Shown: positions 52,753 to 61,689 of the stretch, one piece after another
Layout: every line of letters begins with the position of its first letter
Position numbering within the stretch: position 1 is the first letter of the stretch
Source of the DNA: an uncultured Bacteroidales bacterium
GTDB taxonomy: Bacteria; Bacteroidota; Bacteroidia; Bacteroidales; Bacteroidaceae
DNA: 64,000 nucleotides
NCBI GenBank assembly: GCA_902802815.1
Contig: CADCNQ010000008.1
Coordinates: forward strand, 1-64,000
Direction of reading: 5' to 3'
The notes under the pieces: model-generated
Seen by the model: only the letters and a program-made list of their open reading frames with translations
What the model was told of the DNA's origin: nothing
Database searches by the model: none
Translations under genes and position numbers: made by a program

Positions 52753-54561
52753 TTATTCTTCCTTAGAGCGGCCGGAGCGCTTACGCTCCAGATGGTCGAG
52801 GATAATCTTGCGCATGCGCATCGATTTGGGAGTTACCTCTACATACTCATCCTCCTTGATATACTCCAAAGCTTCCTCCAAAGAGAAAATGGTGGCGGGG
52901 ATGATGCGCGCCTTTTCGTCGGAACCGGATGCACGCATATTGGTGAGCTGCTTGGCCTTGGTGACATTCACCACGAGATCGTTGTCGTGCACATGCTCGC
53001 CTACCACCTGACCGGCATAGACCTGCTCCTGAGGCTCGATGAAGAAGCGACCGCGGTCCTGCAGGTTGTTGATGGAATATGCATAGGCGGTGCCCGTCTC
53101 AAGGGCTATCATGGAACCGTTGGTGCGGCGCTGTATGTCGCCTTTGTAGGGTTGGTACTCCTTGAAGCGGTGAGCCATGATGGCCTCGCCTTGAGAGGCG
53201 GTGAGTATGTTGGTGCGCAAGCCGATGATGCCGCGAGAGGGGATGAGGAACTCGATGTTCACCCTGTCGCCCTGACTCTCCATGGATGTCATCTCACCTT
53301 TGCGGCGGGTGACCATATCTATCATCTTGGAAGAGAACTCCTCGGGGACATTGATGGTGAGCTCCTCGACGGGTTCACAACGCTCGCCGTCTATTTCCTT
53401 ATATATCACCTGGGGCTGACCCACTTGCAGTTCATAACCCTCGCGACGCATTGTCTCAATGAGTACAGACAGATGCAGGACTCCGCGGCCTGCCACCAGC
53501 CAGCGGTCGGTGTAGCCTTCCACGAAGGAGACGCGCAGGGCGAGGTTCTTCTCCAGTTCCTTGTCGAGGCGCTCGTTGATATGGCGTGAGGTGCAGTATT
53601 TGCCCTCCTTACCGAAGAAGGGGGAGTCGTTGATGGTGAAGAGCATCGACATGGTGGGCTCGTCGATGGAGATGGGAGGCAGAGCCTCGGGATTCTCGTA
53701 GTCGCAGAGCGTATCGCCTATCTCGAAATGCTCCAAACCAACGATGGCGCAGATATCACCTGATGACACAGCATCCGTCTTCTGGCGGCCCATGCCGGTG
53801 AAGGTGTGGAGCTCCTTGATTTTTGTCTTCTCCATAGAACCGTCGCGATGGGCCACCGTAATGTTCATGCCCTCGCGCAGTGTGCCGCGATGCACACGAC
53901 CCACGGCGATACGCCCGGTGTAGTTGCTGTAGTCGAGAGAGGTGACCAGCATCTGGGGTGTGCCCTCCAGCACGGTGGGAGCGGGAATGTGCTCGAGGAT
54001 GGTGTCAAGGAGATAGGTGATGTCGGTGGTGGGAGAGGACCAGTCGGCGCCCATCCATCCGTTCTTGGCACTGCCGTAGATTACGGGAAAATCAAGCTGC
54101 TCCTCGCTGGCATCGAGGTCGCACATGAGGTCGAACACCATCTCATAAACCTCCTCGGGGCGGCAGTTGGGCTTGTCCACCTTGTTGACCACCACTACGG
54201 GTTTGAGACCAATCTCGAGAGCCTTCTGCAGCACGAAACGTGTCTGGGGCATGGGACCTTCGAAGGCATCCACCAGAAGCAGACAGCCGTCTGCCATGTT
54301 GAGCACGCGTTCCACCTCGCCGCCGAAGTCGGAGTGACCCGGGGTGTCGATGATGTTTATCTTGGTGCCCTTGTACTGTATGGAGACATTCTTTGAGAGA
54401 ATGGTGATACCGCGTTCGCGTTCCAGCTCGTTGTTGTCGAGCATGAGTTCACCTGTCTGCTGGTTGTCACGGAAGAGATTGCCGGCCATCAGCATTTTGT
54501 CCACAAGAGTGGTCTTACCGTGGTCGACGTGGGCTATGATAGCAATGTTTCTTATATCCAT
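52753..54561 (-). CDS. typA: Ribosome-associated GTPase TypA/BipA
   Basis: 602 residues. The G domain has [14 protein letters not shown] at residues 10-23, [18 protein letters not shown] and NKVDKP; it is followed by EF-G-like domains and the BipA-specific C-terminal domain ending in a basic KRSGRSKEE tail. It works in ribosome assembly and stress adaptation. There is no -7 box in the 60 bp between rpsO and typA, so it seems to rely on readthrough past the rpsO hairpin. Confidence 0.97.
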   Translation of the reverse strand: MDIRNIAIIAHVDHGKTTLVDKMLMAGNLFRDNQQTGELMLDNNELERERGITILSKNVSIQYKGTKINIIDTPGHSDFGGEVERVLNMADGCLLLVDAFEGPMPQTRFVLQKALEIGLKPVVVVNKVDKPNCRPEEVYEMVFDLMCDLDASEEQLDFPVIYGSAKNGWMGADWSSPTTDITYLLDTILEHIPAPTVLEGTPQMLVTSLDYSNYTGRIAVGRVHRGTLREGMNITVAHRDGSMEKTKIKELHTFTGMGRQKTDAVSSGDICAIVGLEHFEIGDTLCDYENPEALPPISIDEPTMSMLFTINDSPFFGKEGKYCTSRHINERLDKELEKNLALRVSFVEGYTDRWLVAGRGVLHLSVLIETMRREGYELQVGQPQVIYKEIDGERCEPVEELTINVPEEFSSKMIDMVTRRKGEMTSMESQGDRVNIEFLIPSRGIIGLRTNILTASQGEAIMAHRFKEYQPYKGDIQRRTNGSMIALETGTAYAYSINNLQDRGRFFIEPQEQVYAGQVVGEHVHDNDLVVNVTKAKQLTNMRASGSDEKARIIPATIFSLEEALEYIKEDEYVEVTPKSMRMRKIILDHLERKRSGRSKEE

Positions 54562-54575
54562 AGGCTGAAGGGATG

Positions 54576-54607
54576 AAAAAGAAAACCCCCGTCTGAGAGG
54601 CGGGGGC
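54576..54607 (-). terminator. Terminator/attenuator between rpsO and typA
   Basis: A nine-pair G+C-rich stem (54586-54594 with 54598-54606) with GAG loop is followed on the minus strand by TTTTCTTTTTC. It stands 15-20 bp upstream of the typA start codon, so it may set the ratio of rpsO to typA-yifB transcript. Confidence 0.8.
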
Positions 54608-54621
54608 TTTCGGATGCTTCT

Positions 54622-54891
54622 TTACTTTCTCAGACCGAGGGCCTTGACAATGGCACGATAGCGGTTGATGTCGCGCTTCTTCAAATAGTTGAGGAGCGAA
54701 CGACGCTTACCTACGAGACCCGTCAGAGCGCGCTCTGTGCTGTGGTCCTTACGGTTTTGCTTCATGTGCTCGGTGAGGTGGGAGATGCGATAGGTGAAAA
54801 GAGCAATCTGGCTCTCTGCACTACCTGTGTCCTTAACTCCCTGACCGAATTTGCCAAAGATCTCTTCTTTTTTTGCTGAATCCAAATACAT
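54622..54891 (-). CDS. rpsO: 30S ribosomal protein S15
   Basis: 89 residues, the universal size, with FGQGVKDTGSAESQIALFTY and the loop KDHSTERALTGLVGKRRSLL that contacts 16S rRNA. Its mRNA has a leader of about 80 nt from the -7 box at 54973, long enough for the autoregulation known for S15 in other bacteria; no conserved fold could be confirmed by eye. Confidence 0.98.
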   Translation of the reverse strand: MYLDSAKKEEIFGKFGQGVKDTGSAESQIALFTYRISHLTEHMKQNRKDHSTERALTGLVGKRRSLLNYLKKRDINRYRAIVKALGLRK

Positions 54892-54972
54892 TGTTGTAAT
54901 GGTTTAAAGTAAACTTGTTTGTTGAGCAGCTCCTCCGCACGCTTCACGGCACTGTACTCACAAATGCGGGTG

Positions 54973-54980
54973 CAAAGGTA
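54973..54980 (-). promoter_or_regulatory. -7 promoter box (TACCTTTG) for rpsO
   Basis: Minus-strand TAnnTTTG, 81 bp upstream of the rpsO ATG. Confidence 0.65.
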
Positions 54981-54989
54981 CGAAAAATA

Positions 54990-55020
54990 GTTGAGAGTTG
55001 AGAGTTTAGAGTTTAAAGTT
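54990..55020 (-). repeat. Heptamer repeat GTTKARA (reverse of CTNTAAA family), four copies
   Basis: GTTGAGA, GTTGAGA, GTTTAGA and GTTTAAA follow every 7 bp. Read on the minus strand these are TCTCAAC/TCTAAAC units like those at 8808, so this array has opposite orientation. It lies between the divergent rpsO and yfhO promoters. Confidence 0.85.
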
Positions 55021-55054
55021 AGGCCCTTTTTTCACTATTTGTATGTTTTTTTGC

Positions 55055-55062
55055 TAATTTTG
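55055..55062 (+). promoter_or_regulatory. -7 promoter box (TAATTTTG) for the YfhO gene
   Basis: TAnnTTTG match 22 bp before the ATG at 55085. Confidence 0.6.
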
Positions 55063-55084
55063 CACCCAAAAAACAGACAAAGAG

Positions 55085-57583
55085 ATGAAGAAATACTTTG
55101 GAGACGCCATATCCGTGGCGGTGTTTGTACTCATAAGTGTACTCTATTTCATGGTGCCGCTGAGGGACGGACTTGTGTTGGGCGGCCACGACCACACTGG
55201 AGGCGTGGGAGCAGGAGCCGAGATGGAGCAGTATCGCAGGGAGCACCACGGTGAGAGGACAAGGTGGACGAACACGTTGTTCTCCGGTATGCCCACCTAC
55301 CAGATGGCGCCGTCGTACGACTCCACCGACACTCTGGCTACAGTGAAGAAGGTGTATATGCTGGGGCTGCCGGACGTGGCGGCATGGGTGTTCATTCTGC
55401 TGCTGGGATTCTACATCATGATGCGCTGCTTCGATTTCCGCTGGTGGATGGCATCGCTGGGCGCTGTATTATGGGCTTTCTCAAGCTACTACTTCATCAT
55501 CATCGGAGCCGGACACATATGGAAGGTGCTGACGCTGGCATTTATCCCGCCCACGATAGGCGGTATGGCGCTCTGCTACAAGGGACGTTACGGATGGGGT
55601 GTCGTGGTGACAGCGCTCTTCATGGGGTTGCAGATACTCTCCAATCACGTGCAGATGTCCTACTACTTCGGTTTCGTGATGGCATCCATCGCTGTGGCAT
55701 CGCTGCTGACCGCTTTGCAGAAGAAAGAGGGGAGAGGTGTTGCGCTGACAGCTTGGGTGAAGGGCACGCTGTGCTTTGCCGCCGGTTGTGTGCTCGGTGT
55801 GGCGATGAATATATCCAATATCTACCACACGTGGGAATATTCCAAGGAGAGCATGCGCAGTAAGTCGGAACTGACACAGAAGACCAAGGACCCTGCCGAC
55901 CAGACCTCCAGCGGACTGGAGCGCAGCTACATAACGATGTGGAGTTACGGCATCGGCGAGACATGGACACTGCTCATCCCTAACGCCAAAGGAGGAGCCT
56001 CCGTGCCCCTGAGCCGCAGTGAGACGGCAATGAAGGAGGCCAAGCAGGAATACAAACCCATATACCAGCAGCTGGGACAATACTGGGGAGAGCAGCCTGG
56101 TACGTCCGGCCCCGTATATGTGGGAGCCTTTGTCTGCATGCTCTTCATCGTGGGACTGCTTATAGTGAAGGGACCCATGCCGTGGTGCCTGTTGGTGGTG
56201 ACAATGCTCTCCATTGCACTTTCATGGGGACGCAATATGATGGGATTCACCGACTTTTTCCTCGATTATTTTCCGATGTATGACAAGTTCCGCACGGTGG
56301 CATCGATACTCGTCATTGCGGAGTTCACCATTCCGATGCTGGCACTTCTGGGACTGCGTGCCCTCTTTGAGCACGGAGAGCGGCGTGAGATGTTCGACGT
56401 GAAGCCCGAAAAGGCTCTCTGGATAGCATTCGGGCTGACGGCGGGAGTGTGTGCGCTCTTCTATATGCTGCCCGATCTCTTCTTCGGACGTTATGTCTCC
56501 GAGCAGGAGTATGCCGGTATCATGAGTCTGGCACAGCACGGATGGCCGTCGGCAGACATCATAGAGAATCTCAACGACATGCGTCGCGCTGTTTTCCGCG
56601 CCGATTGCCTGAGGAGTCTGGGTGTCATCGTAGCCGGTACGGTGCTGTTGTGGCTCACAATGAAGGGTAAACTGCAGGAAAAGTGGGGTGTGCTGCTTAT
56701 CGCTGCGCTCTGTCTGGCCGATATGTGGGCTGTGAACAAACGCTATCTCAACGACGGGATGTTCCAAAGGAAATATAATGCAGCTGCGCTCTTCCCAAAG
56801 ACAACGGGCGACGAGATGATAATGGAAGACGAGGGACTCTATGACCGCACGCTCGACCTCACCTGCTCCACATTCAACAGCAACGATGCGAGCTACTGGC
56901 ACAAGTCGATAGGTGGCTACCACGCTGCCAAACTGCGCCGCTATCAGGAGGTGATAGAAGAGCATCTGCACGGTGAAATTGCCGCTTTGCAGCGCGAAGT
57001 GCCTGCCACAGGAGGTAATCTCGGGGAGGTGAACGGCGACTCGATATTCCCTGTGCTCAATATGCTCAATATGCGCTATATCCTGTGGCCCGCCGCAGAG
57101 GGAGACAAGATAGCCCTGAAGAATCCGTGGGCAATGGGCAACGCGTGGTACGTGAAGGAACTCAGGCGCGTGGACGGTGCCGATGAGGAGCTGGCCTCGC
57201 TCTCCAGGATTAATCTCCACAATGTGGCTGTGTCTCAGACGGAGGAAGGTAAGGGCGGCGAAGGCACTTGCACACTCGTCGGCTACGAGGCCAACCGCCT
57301 GCGCTACGAGGCAGAGAGCAATGAGGACGGTATCATCGTCTTCTCTGAGATTTACTATCCCGGATGGACGGCCACCGTTGACGGCAAGGAGACGGAAGTG
57401 ATGCGTGTGAACTACATACTCAGGGCTATACGTATACCGGCCGGAAGACACGAGGTGACGCTGACTTTCGATCCCAGAACGGTGAAGGTGACCGAGGCTG
57501 TGGCCTACGGAGCACTCGCCGTACTTATCATCATATTGATTGCAATGACAGGACGTGCTGTATGGAAGCGACGCCGCTCATAA
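55085..57583 (+). CDS. YfhO-family integral membrane protein
   Basis: 832 residues with about twelve hydrophobic helices, a lumenal loop at about residues 45-80 containing TRWTNTLFSGMPTYQM, and a C-terminal extracytoplasmic domain (about 560-800) ending in one last helix. This is the YfhO layout, related to GT-C glycosyltransferases; some members glycosylate teichoic acids or lipids from a polyprenyl donor. A role in surface polysaccharide modification fits the downstream cluster. The next gene starts inside its last 22 bp. Confidence 0.88.
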   Translation: MKKYFGDAISVAVFVLISVLYFMVPLRDGLVLGGHDHTGGVGAGAEMEQYRREHHGERTRWTNTLFSGMPTYQMAPSYDSTDTLATVKKVYMLGLPDVAAWVFILLLGFYIMMRCFDFRWWMASLGAVLWAFSSYYFIIIGAGHIWKVLTLAFIPPTIGGMALCYKGRYGWGVVVTALFMGLQILSNHVQMSYYFGFVMASIAVASLLTALQKKEGRGVALTAWVKGTLCFAAGCVLGVAMNISNIYHTWEYSKESMRSKSELTQKTKDPADQTSSGLERSYITMWSYGIGETWTLLIPNAKGGASVPLSRSETAMKEAKQEYKPIYQQLGQYWGEQPGTSGPVYVGAFVCMLFIVGLLIVKGPMPWCLLVVTMLSIALSWGRNMMGFTDFFLDYFPMYDKFRTVASILVIAEFTIPMLALLGLRALFEHGERREMFDVKPEKALWIAFGLTAGVCALFYMLPDLFFGRYVSEQEYAGIMSLAQHGWPSADIIENLNDMRRAVFRADCLRSLGVIVAGTVLLWLTMKGKLQEKWGVLLIAALCLADMWAVNKRYLNDGMFQRKYNAAALFPKTTGDEMIMEDEGLYDRTLDLTCSTFNSNDASYWHKSIGGYHAAKLRRYQEVIEEHLHGEIAALQREVPATGGNLGEVNGDSIFPVLNMLNMRYILWPAAEGDKIALKNPWAMGNAWYVKELRRVDGADEELASLSRINLHNVAVSQTEEGKGGEGTCTLVGYEANRLRYEAESNEDGIIVFSEIYYPGWTATVDGKETEVMRVNYILRAIRIPAGRHEVTLTFDPRTVKVTEAVAYGALAVLIIILIAMTGRAVWKRRRS

Positions 57584-58344
57584 GTGTCATCACCTGCACC
57601 TACAATGCGGAGGCAACGCTGGAGCGCACGCTGCTCAGTGTGACCGGGCAGACCTATCCATGTGTGGAGCACGTCATCGTGGACGGCTGCAGCGCGGACG
57701 GAACGTTCGCCCTCGTGCAGCGCTACGTGGAGAAGGGCCACCGTCAGCAGATACGCGTCATCAGGGAACCGGATGAGGGACTCTACGACGCGATGAACAA
57801 GGGCGTGCGCAGTGCGTCGGGCAACTACGTGGTGTTCCTCAATGCCGGCGATGCTTTTCACGAGGCGGAGACGCTGGAGAAAATTGCCCGTTGTCTGGAT
57901 TGGGAGAAGGGCGATTTCCGCAGTACGGCAATAGCCTACGGTGAGACGGACCTTGTCGATGCAGAGGGGCGGTTTATCCGTCATCGCCGTCTGAAGGCTC
58001 CCGGGAGGCTCACCTGGCGCTCGTTCCGTCAGGGGATGCTGGTGTGTCATCAGAGTTTTTATGTGCGGCGCGACCTGGCGCTGGCCATTCCCTATAATCT
58101 GCGCTATCGCTTTTCGGCGGATGTGGACTGGTGCATACGCCTGTTGAAATATGTTGAGAGGAGGAGACTCCAGGTGGTGAATACGCACGAGATACTCACC
58201 GACTACCTCTCCGAAGGTATGACCACAAAGAACCATCGCGCTTCGCTCCTGGAGCGCTGGCGTGTGATGCAGCATCATTACGGCTGGTGGCAGACGCTGG
58301 CTATGCACCTGTGGTTCGCCGTGCGTGCCGTCTTTTTACGATAA
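57562..58344 (+). CDS. Glycosyltransferase family 2
   Basis: A 260-residue GT-A enzyme. The N-terminus ISVITCTYNAEATLERTLLS and VDGCSADGT is the nucleotide-sugar-binding part; VFLNAGDAF holds the position of the metal-binding motif with NAGD in place of DxD, common in this subgroup; an acceptor part with CHQSFYVRRDLA follows. It would add a sugar to a lipid-linked oligosaccharide in the cytoplasm. The end overlaps the converging GT4 gene by 9 bp. Confidence 0.93.
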   Translation: MEATPLISVITCTYNAEATLERTLLSVTGQTYPCVEHVIVDGCSADGTFALVQRYVEKGHRQQIRVIREPDEGLYDAMNKGVRSASGNYVVFLNAGDAFHEAETLEKIARCLDWEKGDFRSTAIAYGETDLVDAEGRFIRHRRLKAPGRLTWRSFRQGMLVCHQSFYVRRDLALAIPYNLRYRFSADVDWCIRLLKYVERRRLQVVNTHEILTDYLSEGMTTKNHRASLLERWRVMQHHYGWWQTLAMHLWFAVRAVFLR

Positions 58345-59448
58345 GTCTTTGAGGTAGAGCGACAGATGCTCCTGCGCAATTTTCTCCGGAGAGAAGAGCG
58401 TGAGAGCCGAGCGGGCAGCTGCAGAGCGGCACTCCGGATGGGAGAGAACGTGACTGATGCCGCGTGCCAGGTCGGCCGCGTTGCGGGGCTCGGCAAGGTA
58501 ACCTGTTTCGAGATGCGCTATCATCTCCGGTATGCCGCCTACGCGGAAAGCTACGCAGGGTGTGCCGCAGGAGAGTGATTCGGCAATGGTGTTGGGCAGA
58601 TTGTCCTCCAGCGAGGGAGTGACGAAGACGTCGGCGGCGGCATAGGCCAGCGGCATCCTCTCGGGAGGCAGGGAAAGACCTCCGCGACCGATGATGAGCG
58701 GTGTGACGGAGGGCAGTTGGCGCAAAGCTTCTTCCAGATAGCGAAGCCCCTTGCGCTCGTCGTTAATGTTCTGTGCGCAGAAGAGTACAATCCTGCCGTC
58801 CTTCGGCAGTGACAACGCCTCGCGTGCCTCTGACATCGCTAAGGGATGGAAGAGGGAAGTGGGGATGCAGTTGTTGATGTGGGTCACCTGCGACAACGGC
58901 ATTGCTTCCCGGGCCCGCCGGGTAATCCACTCGCTGCAGCCGATGAAATGTATCTGTCGGGAGGACAGCTGTTGCTGTATCGTCATGCGTCGGGCCTGCG
59001 ACAGCGTGCGGTGGCGCATAGCATCCGAATGGTAGTGGCCGAATCCCATATAGGGCCATTCGTCGTGCAACGTCCAGAACACCTTTTTGCCCGATGAAAC
59101 CATGCGTTTTACCTGTTCTGCGGAGAGCATGCCCTGATTCACCCAGTGGAGATGTACGATGTCGGCTTCCTGATATTCGCGGGTGGAGAAGATGTCTATG
59201 CCGTCCGACATAAGGTCGTATCCCCAGGTGTGTTTGAGGGAGGTGCGCAGCAGCCACATCAGACGCAGGCGCTCCTTTACTTTCGGCCACAGCGAACCCA
59301 CGGCGCTGACAGCAGGGTCGGATGTCTGACGGTCGCGCACCAGCATCCGGGCCTCCACGCCGTTTGCGAGCAGTGCGTGCAGCAGACGGTTGGCGGCAAT
59401 GGCACCGCCTCCTGTGCGTTCGCTGGTGGATATAAGGAGCACTTTCAC
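58336..59448 (-). CDS. Glycosyltransferase family 4 (group 1)
   Basis: A 370-residue GT-B enzyme from a GTG start (MKVLLISTSERTGGGAIAAN). The C-terminal donor-binding domain has VFVTPSLEDNLPNTIAESL, the EX7E-type glycosyltransferase 4 signature, and GTPCVAFRVGGIPEMI. It belongs to polysaccharide assembly, but is on the opposite strand with its own promoter. The -7 box ends only 4 bp before the GTG start. Confidence 0.94.
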   Translation of the reverse strand: MKVLLISTSERTGGGAIAANRLLHALLANGVEARMLVRDRQTSDPAVSAVGSLWPKVKERLRLMWLLRTSLKHTWGYDLMSDGIDIFSTREYQEADIVHLHWVNQGMLSAEQVKRMVSSGKKVFWTLHDEWPYMGFGHYHSDAMRHRTLSQARRMTIQQQLSSRQIHFIGCSEWITRRAREAMPLSQVTHINNCIPTSLFHPLAMSEAREALSLPKDGRIVLFCAQNINDERKGLRYLEEALRQLPSVTPLIIGRGGLSLPPERMPLAYAAADVFVTPSLEDNLPNTIAESLSCGTPCVAFRVGGIPEMIAHLETGYLAEPRNAADLARGISHVLSHPECRSAAARSALTLFSPEKIAQEHLSLYLKDLS

Positions 59449-59452
59449 GATG

Positions 59453-59460
59453 CAAAAGTA
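59453..59460 (-). promoter_or_regulatory. -7 promoter box (TACTTTTG) for the GT4 gene, 4 bp from its GTG start
   Basis: Minus-strand TAnnTTTG followed by CATC and the GTG start codon, the same layout as ribF. Confidence 0.65.
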
Positions 59461-59524
59461 ATAAAAAAATCACAAATAGACCATTTATGAGTCCAGGCAA
59501 GGGCTATCTATCAACATTTTTTCA

Positions 59525-59532
59525 TACTTTTG
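59525..59532 (+). promoter_or_regulatory. -7 promoter box (TACTTTTG) for the acyltransferase/LicD/flippase unit
   Basis: TAnnTTTG match ending 13 bp before the ATG at 59546; a GTG lies only 1 bp after the box. Confidence 0.6.
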
Positions 59533-59545
59533 TGTGCGTAAAGTC

Positions 59546-60631
59546 ATGGCGACAACAAAAAACAGGATAGAGTGGCTTGATGCCATGCGTGGTTTCACCA
59601 TGGTGATGGTGGTGGCCTATCATGTGGGTCTGATTACCTTTGCCGAGAGTGCCCGTCAGTCGGCATCGATGTCCCTGCTGGTACTCTTCCGCATGCCGCT
59701 CTTCTTCTTTGTGAGCGGTTATCTGGCTTTCCGTCCGAAATTTGTATGGACAGCGGTGAGTACGGCCCGCCAGCTGTGGAAGAAGTTCCGCGTGCAACTG
59801 CTGCCCACGATACTTTTCATGTGTGCATATGCCGTGATACGCTGCAAGGAATTCCTGCCCGCAATGGAGCGTATGCTGCAGAGTCCGACGAAGGGCGGTT
59901 ACTGGTTTACGCTGGCCCTGCTCTACATGTTCATCCTCTACTACGTCTTCGCCTTCATCGAGCAGCATTTCCGATGGAGGGAGCGCTCGTGGCACTGGGT
60001 GCCGATAACGCTTTTCTGGGTGGCGAGTGTGATACTATATGAGACGGCCTACATGCCCAAGGTGTTCTCCTATCCGAAAGACCCGTTCTGGAAGGTGTCG
60101 AGCCTCATTCAGGTGGTGTATTTCCTGCAGTTTTTCCTGATGGGCAACATTGTGCGGCGCTACTGGAAGACGGCCGAGAAGATATTCGACTCGAAGTGGT
60201 TTGTCCCGATGGTTGTCATTGTGGCATTCTTCTGCGCTTCCGACTATCTGCGCTGGCATAATCTGCGGCTGGTGTGGGCCAATCTGCCCCGCACGCTGGC
60301 GATGTATATGACGATGCTGCTGTGTATGCTGTTTTTCCGCCGCTATCAGGACTCGTTCACCAGGGAGACGCGACTGGGTCGTGTGTTGCAGTATATAGGC
60401 ACAAGGACGCTGGATATCTACTTGCTTCATTACATCTTCCTACCTCGCATTCCGGCTGTGGGTGAGTGGCTCAACACCAACAAACCGGATTTTGTCACGG
60501 GTACGACGCTCTGCGTGGCACTGGCTCTTGTGGTGATAGCCTTCTGCCTGATAACGAGCAGTCTGCTGAGAATAAGTCCACTGTTCCAGGAACATCTCTT
60601 CGGAGTGAAAGCACCCAGCGAAAAAACATGA
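59546..60631 (+). CDS. Membrane acyltransferase family 3 (OafA/WecH-like)
   Basis: 361 residues with about ten membrane helices. The N-terminal signature RIEWLDAMRGFTMVMVVAYH has the Arg and the catalytic His (H27) of acyltransferase 3 enzymes, and the end has TRTLDIYLLHYIFLP. It transfers acyl groups, usually acetyl, to surface sugars. It starts the rightward part of the polysaccharide cluster. The stop overlaps the next acyltransferase ATG (ATGA). Confidence 0.92.
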   Translation: MATTKNRIEWLDAMRGFTMVMVVAYHVGLITFAESARQSASMSLLVLFRMPLFFFVSGYLAFRPKFVWTAVSTARQLWKKFRVQLLPTILFMCAYAVIRCKEFLPAMERMLQSPTKGGYWFTLALLYMFILYYVFAFIEQHFRWRERSWHWVPITLFWVASVILYETAYMPKVFSYPKDPFWKVSSLIQVVYFLQFFLMGNIVRRYWKTAEKIFDSKWFVPMVVIVAFFCASDYLRWHNLRLVWANLPRTLAMYMTMLLCMLFFRRYQDSFTRETRLGRVLQYIGTRTLDIYLLHYIFLPRIPAVGEWLNTNKPDFVTGTTLCVALALVVIAFCLITSSLLRISPLFQEHLFGVKAPSEKT

Positions 60632-61677
60632 AACAGCGCAACCATGCCTTCGACCTCCTCTGCGGCATCTGCATCGTACGCATGATGATGCTCCACGTGA
60701 TGTCCTTCTGTCAGATGCAGGGGCAGGAGTGGTGGATGGATGTGATGCACTGGACGTATTTCTTCATGTCGTTCTTCTTCTTCAAGGCCGGCTATTTCAA
60801 CAAGACGCTACAGGGCGACACACGCACTTTCCTCGTGAAGAAGACCAAACAGCTCATCGTACCCTATGTTGTGTGGGGTATTCTGGGTGCTGTTGTGTAT
60901 CTGAGTTTTGCGTGGTTGGTGCTGCCCTCCAACAATACGATGGTGAAGGCTGTCACGCCTGAGCATCTGTGGCTCACGAGCAGTTTCTTCGGCAACGGGC
61001 CGGTGTGGTTCCTCATGAGTTTCTTCATGGCCTACGTGGCGATGCATTTCATCAGCAAGGCCGACGAGTGGGCGATGCGTCGCAATCTGCGTGTGCGTCT
61101 GTCGTGGGTAGTGCTGATCTTCCCGTTTGTCAGCTACAAGCTCTGCGAGATGGGCAATCCACTGTGGCTCAGCCTCAATAATGTTTTCTGGGGCATCTTC
61201 CTCTTCCTCCTCGGCCGTCTGTGGCACGAGTGCCTCGACCAGTACGAGCGTCGTCCGATGATGGCTCTCTCGGTGGCTATGATTGCAGTCTTTGTGGTGC
61301 TCAATATCTGGGATATTGGAGAATACACCATGAGCGGCAATCTCTGGACGGGCTACTATCCCGCTACGCTGCTCAAGACGCTGTGTGCGCTGTGCGGCTT
61401 CTCCGGTTTCTTCCTTCTGCTGCCCACGCCGCGCGTGCCGGTCCTGGGATACATCGGAGAGCACTCGATGGTCTTCTTCGTGGCCCACTATCCTCTGCTC
61501 ACCTTCTATCAGATGCTGCGCAGTTCCTTCGTCCGCACCCTTCGCGGCCACTGGGACGACATGATAATACTCACGCTGCTCACCTTCGTCTTCTGTTTCT
61601 GGATAGTGCCCTTTGTGGAGCGCATTCCCTGGCTCAGCGGACGTTTCAGGAGTATGCCGGAGAAAACGACCGCCTAA
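60628..61677 (+). CDS. Second acyltransferase family 3 protein, N-terminal motif variant
   Basis: 349 residues, with the start taken at the ATG overlapping the previous stop. The layout of about ten helices and the sequence order match the preceding gene. The motif reads DLLCGICIVRMMMLHVMSF, so the usual Arg-Gly after the first helix is Cys-Gly while the His remains. It may have another acyl donor or acceptor, or reduced activity. It is likely an old duplication of its neighbour. Confidence 0.85.
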   Translation: MKQRNHAFDLLCGICIVRMMMLHVMSFCQMQGQEWWMDVMHWTYFFMSFFFFKAGYFNKTLQGDTRTFLVKKTKQLIVPYVVWGILGAVVYLSFAWLVLPSNNTMVKAVTPEHLWLTSSFFGNGPVWFLMSFFMAYVAMHFISKADEWAMRRNLRVRLSWVVLIFPFVSYKLCEMGNPLWLSLNNVFWGIFLFLLGRLWHECLDQYERRPMMALSVAMIAVFVVLNIWDIGEYTMSGNLWTGYYPATLLKTLCALCGFSGFFLLLPTPRVPVLGYIGEHSMVFFVAHYPLLTFYQMLRSSFVRTLRGHWDDMIILTLLTFVFCFWIVPFVERIPWLSGRFRSMPEKTTA

Positions 61678-61689
61678 TACCCAACGACT

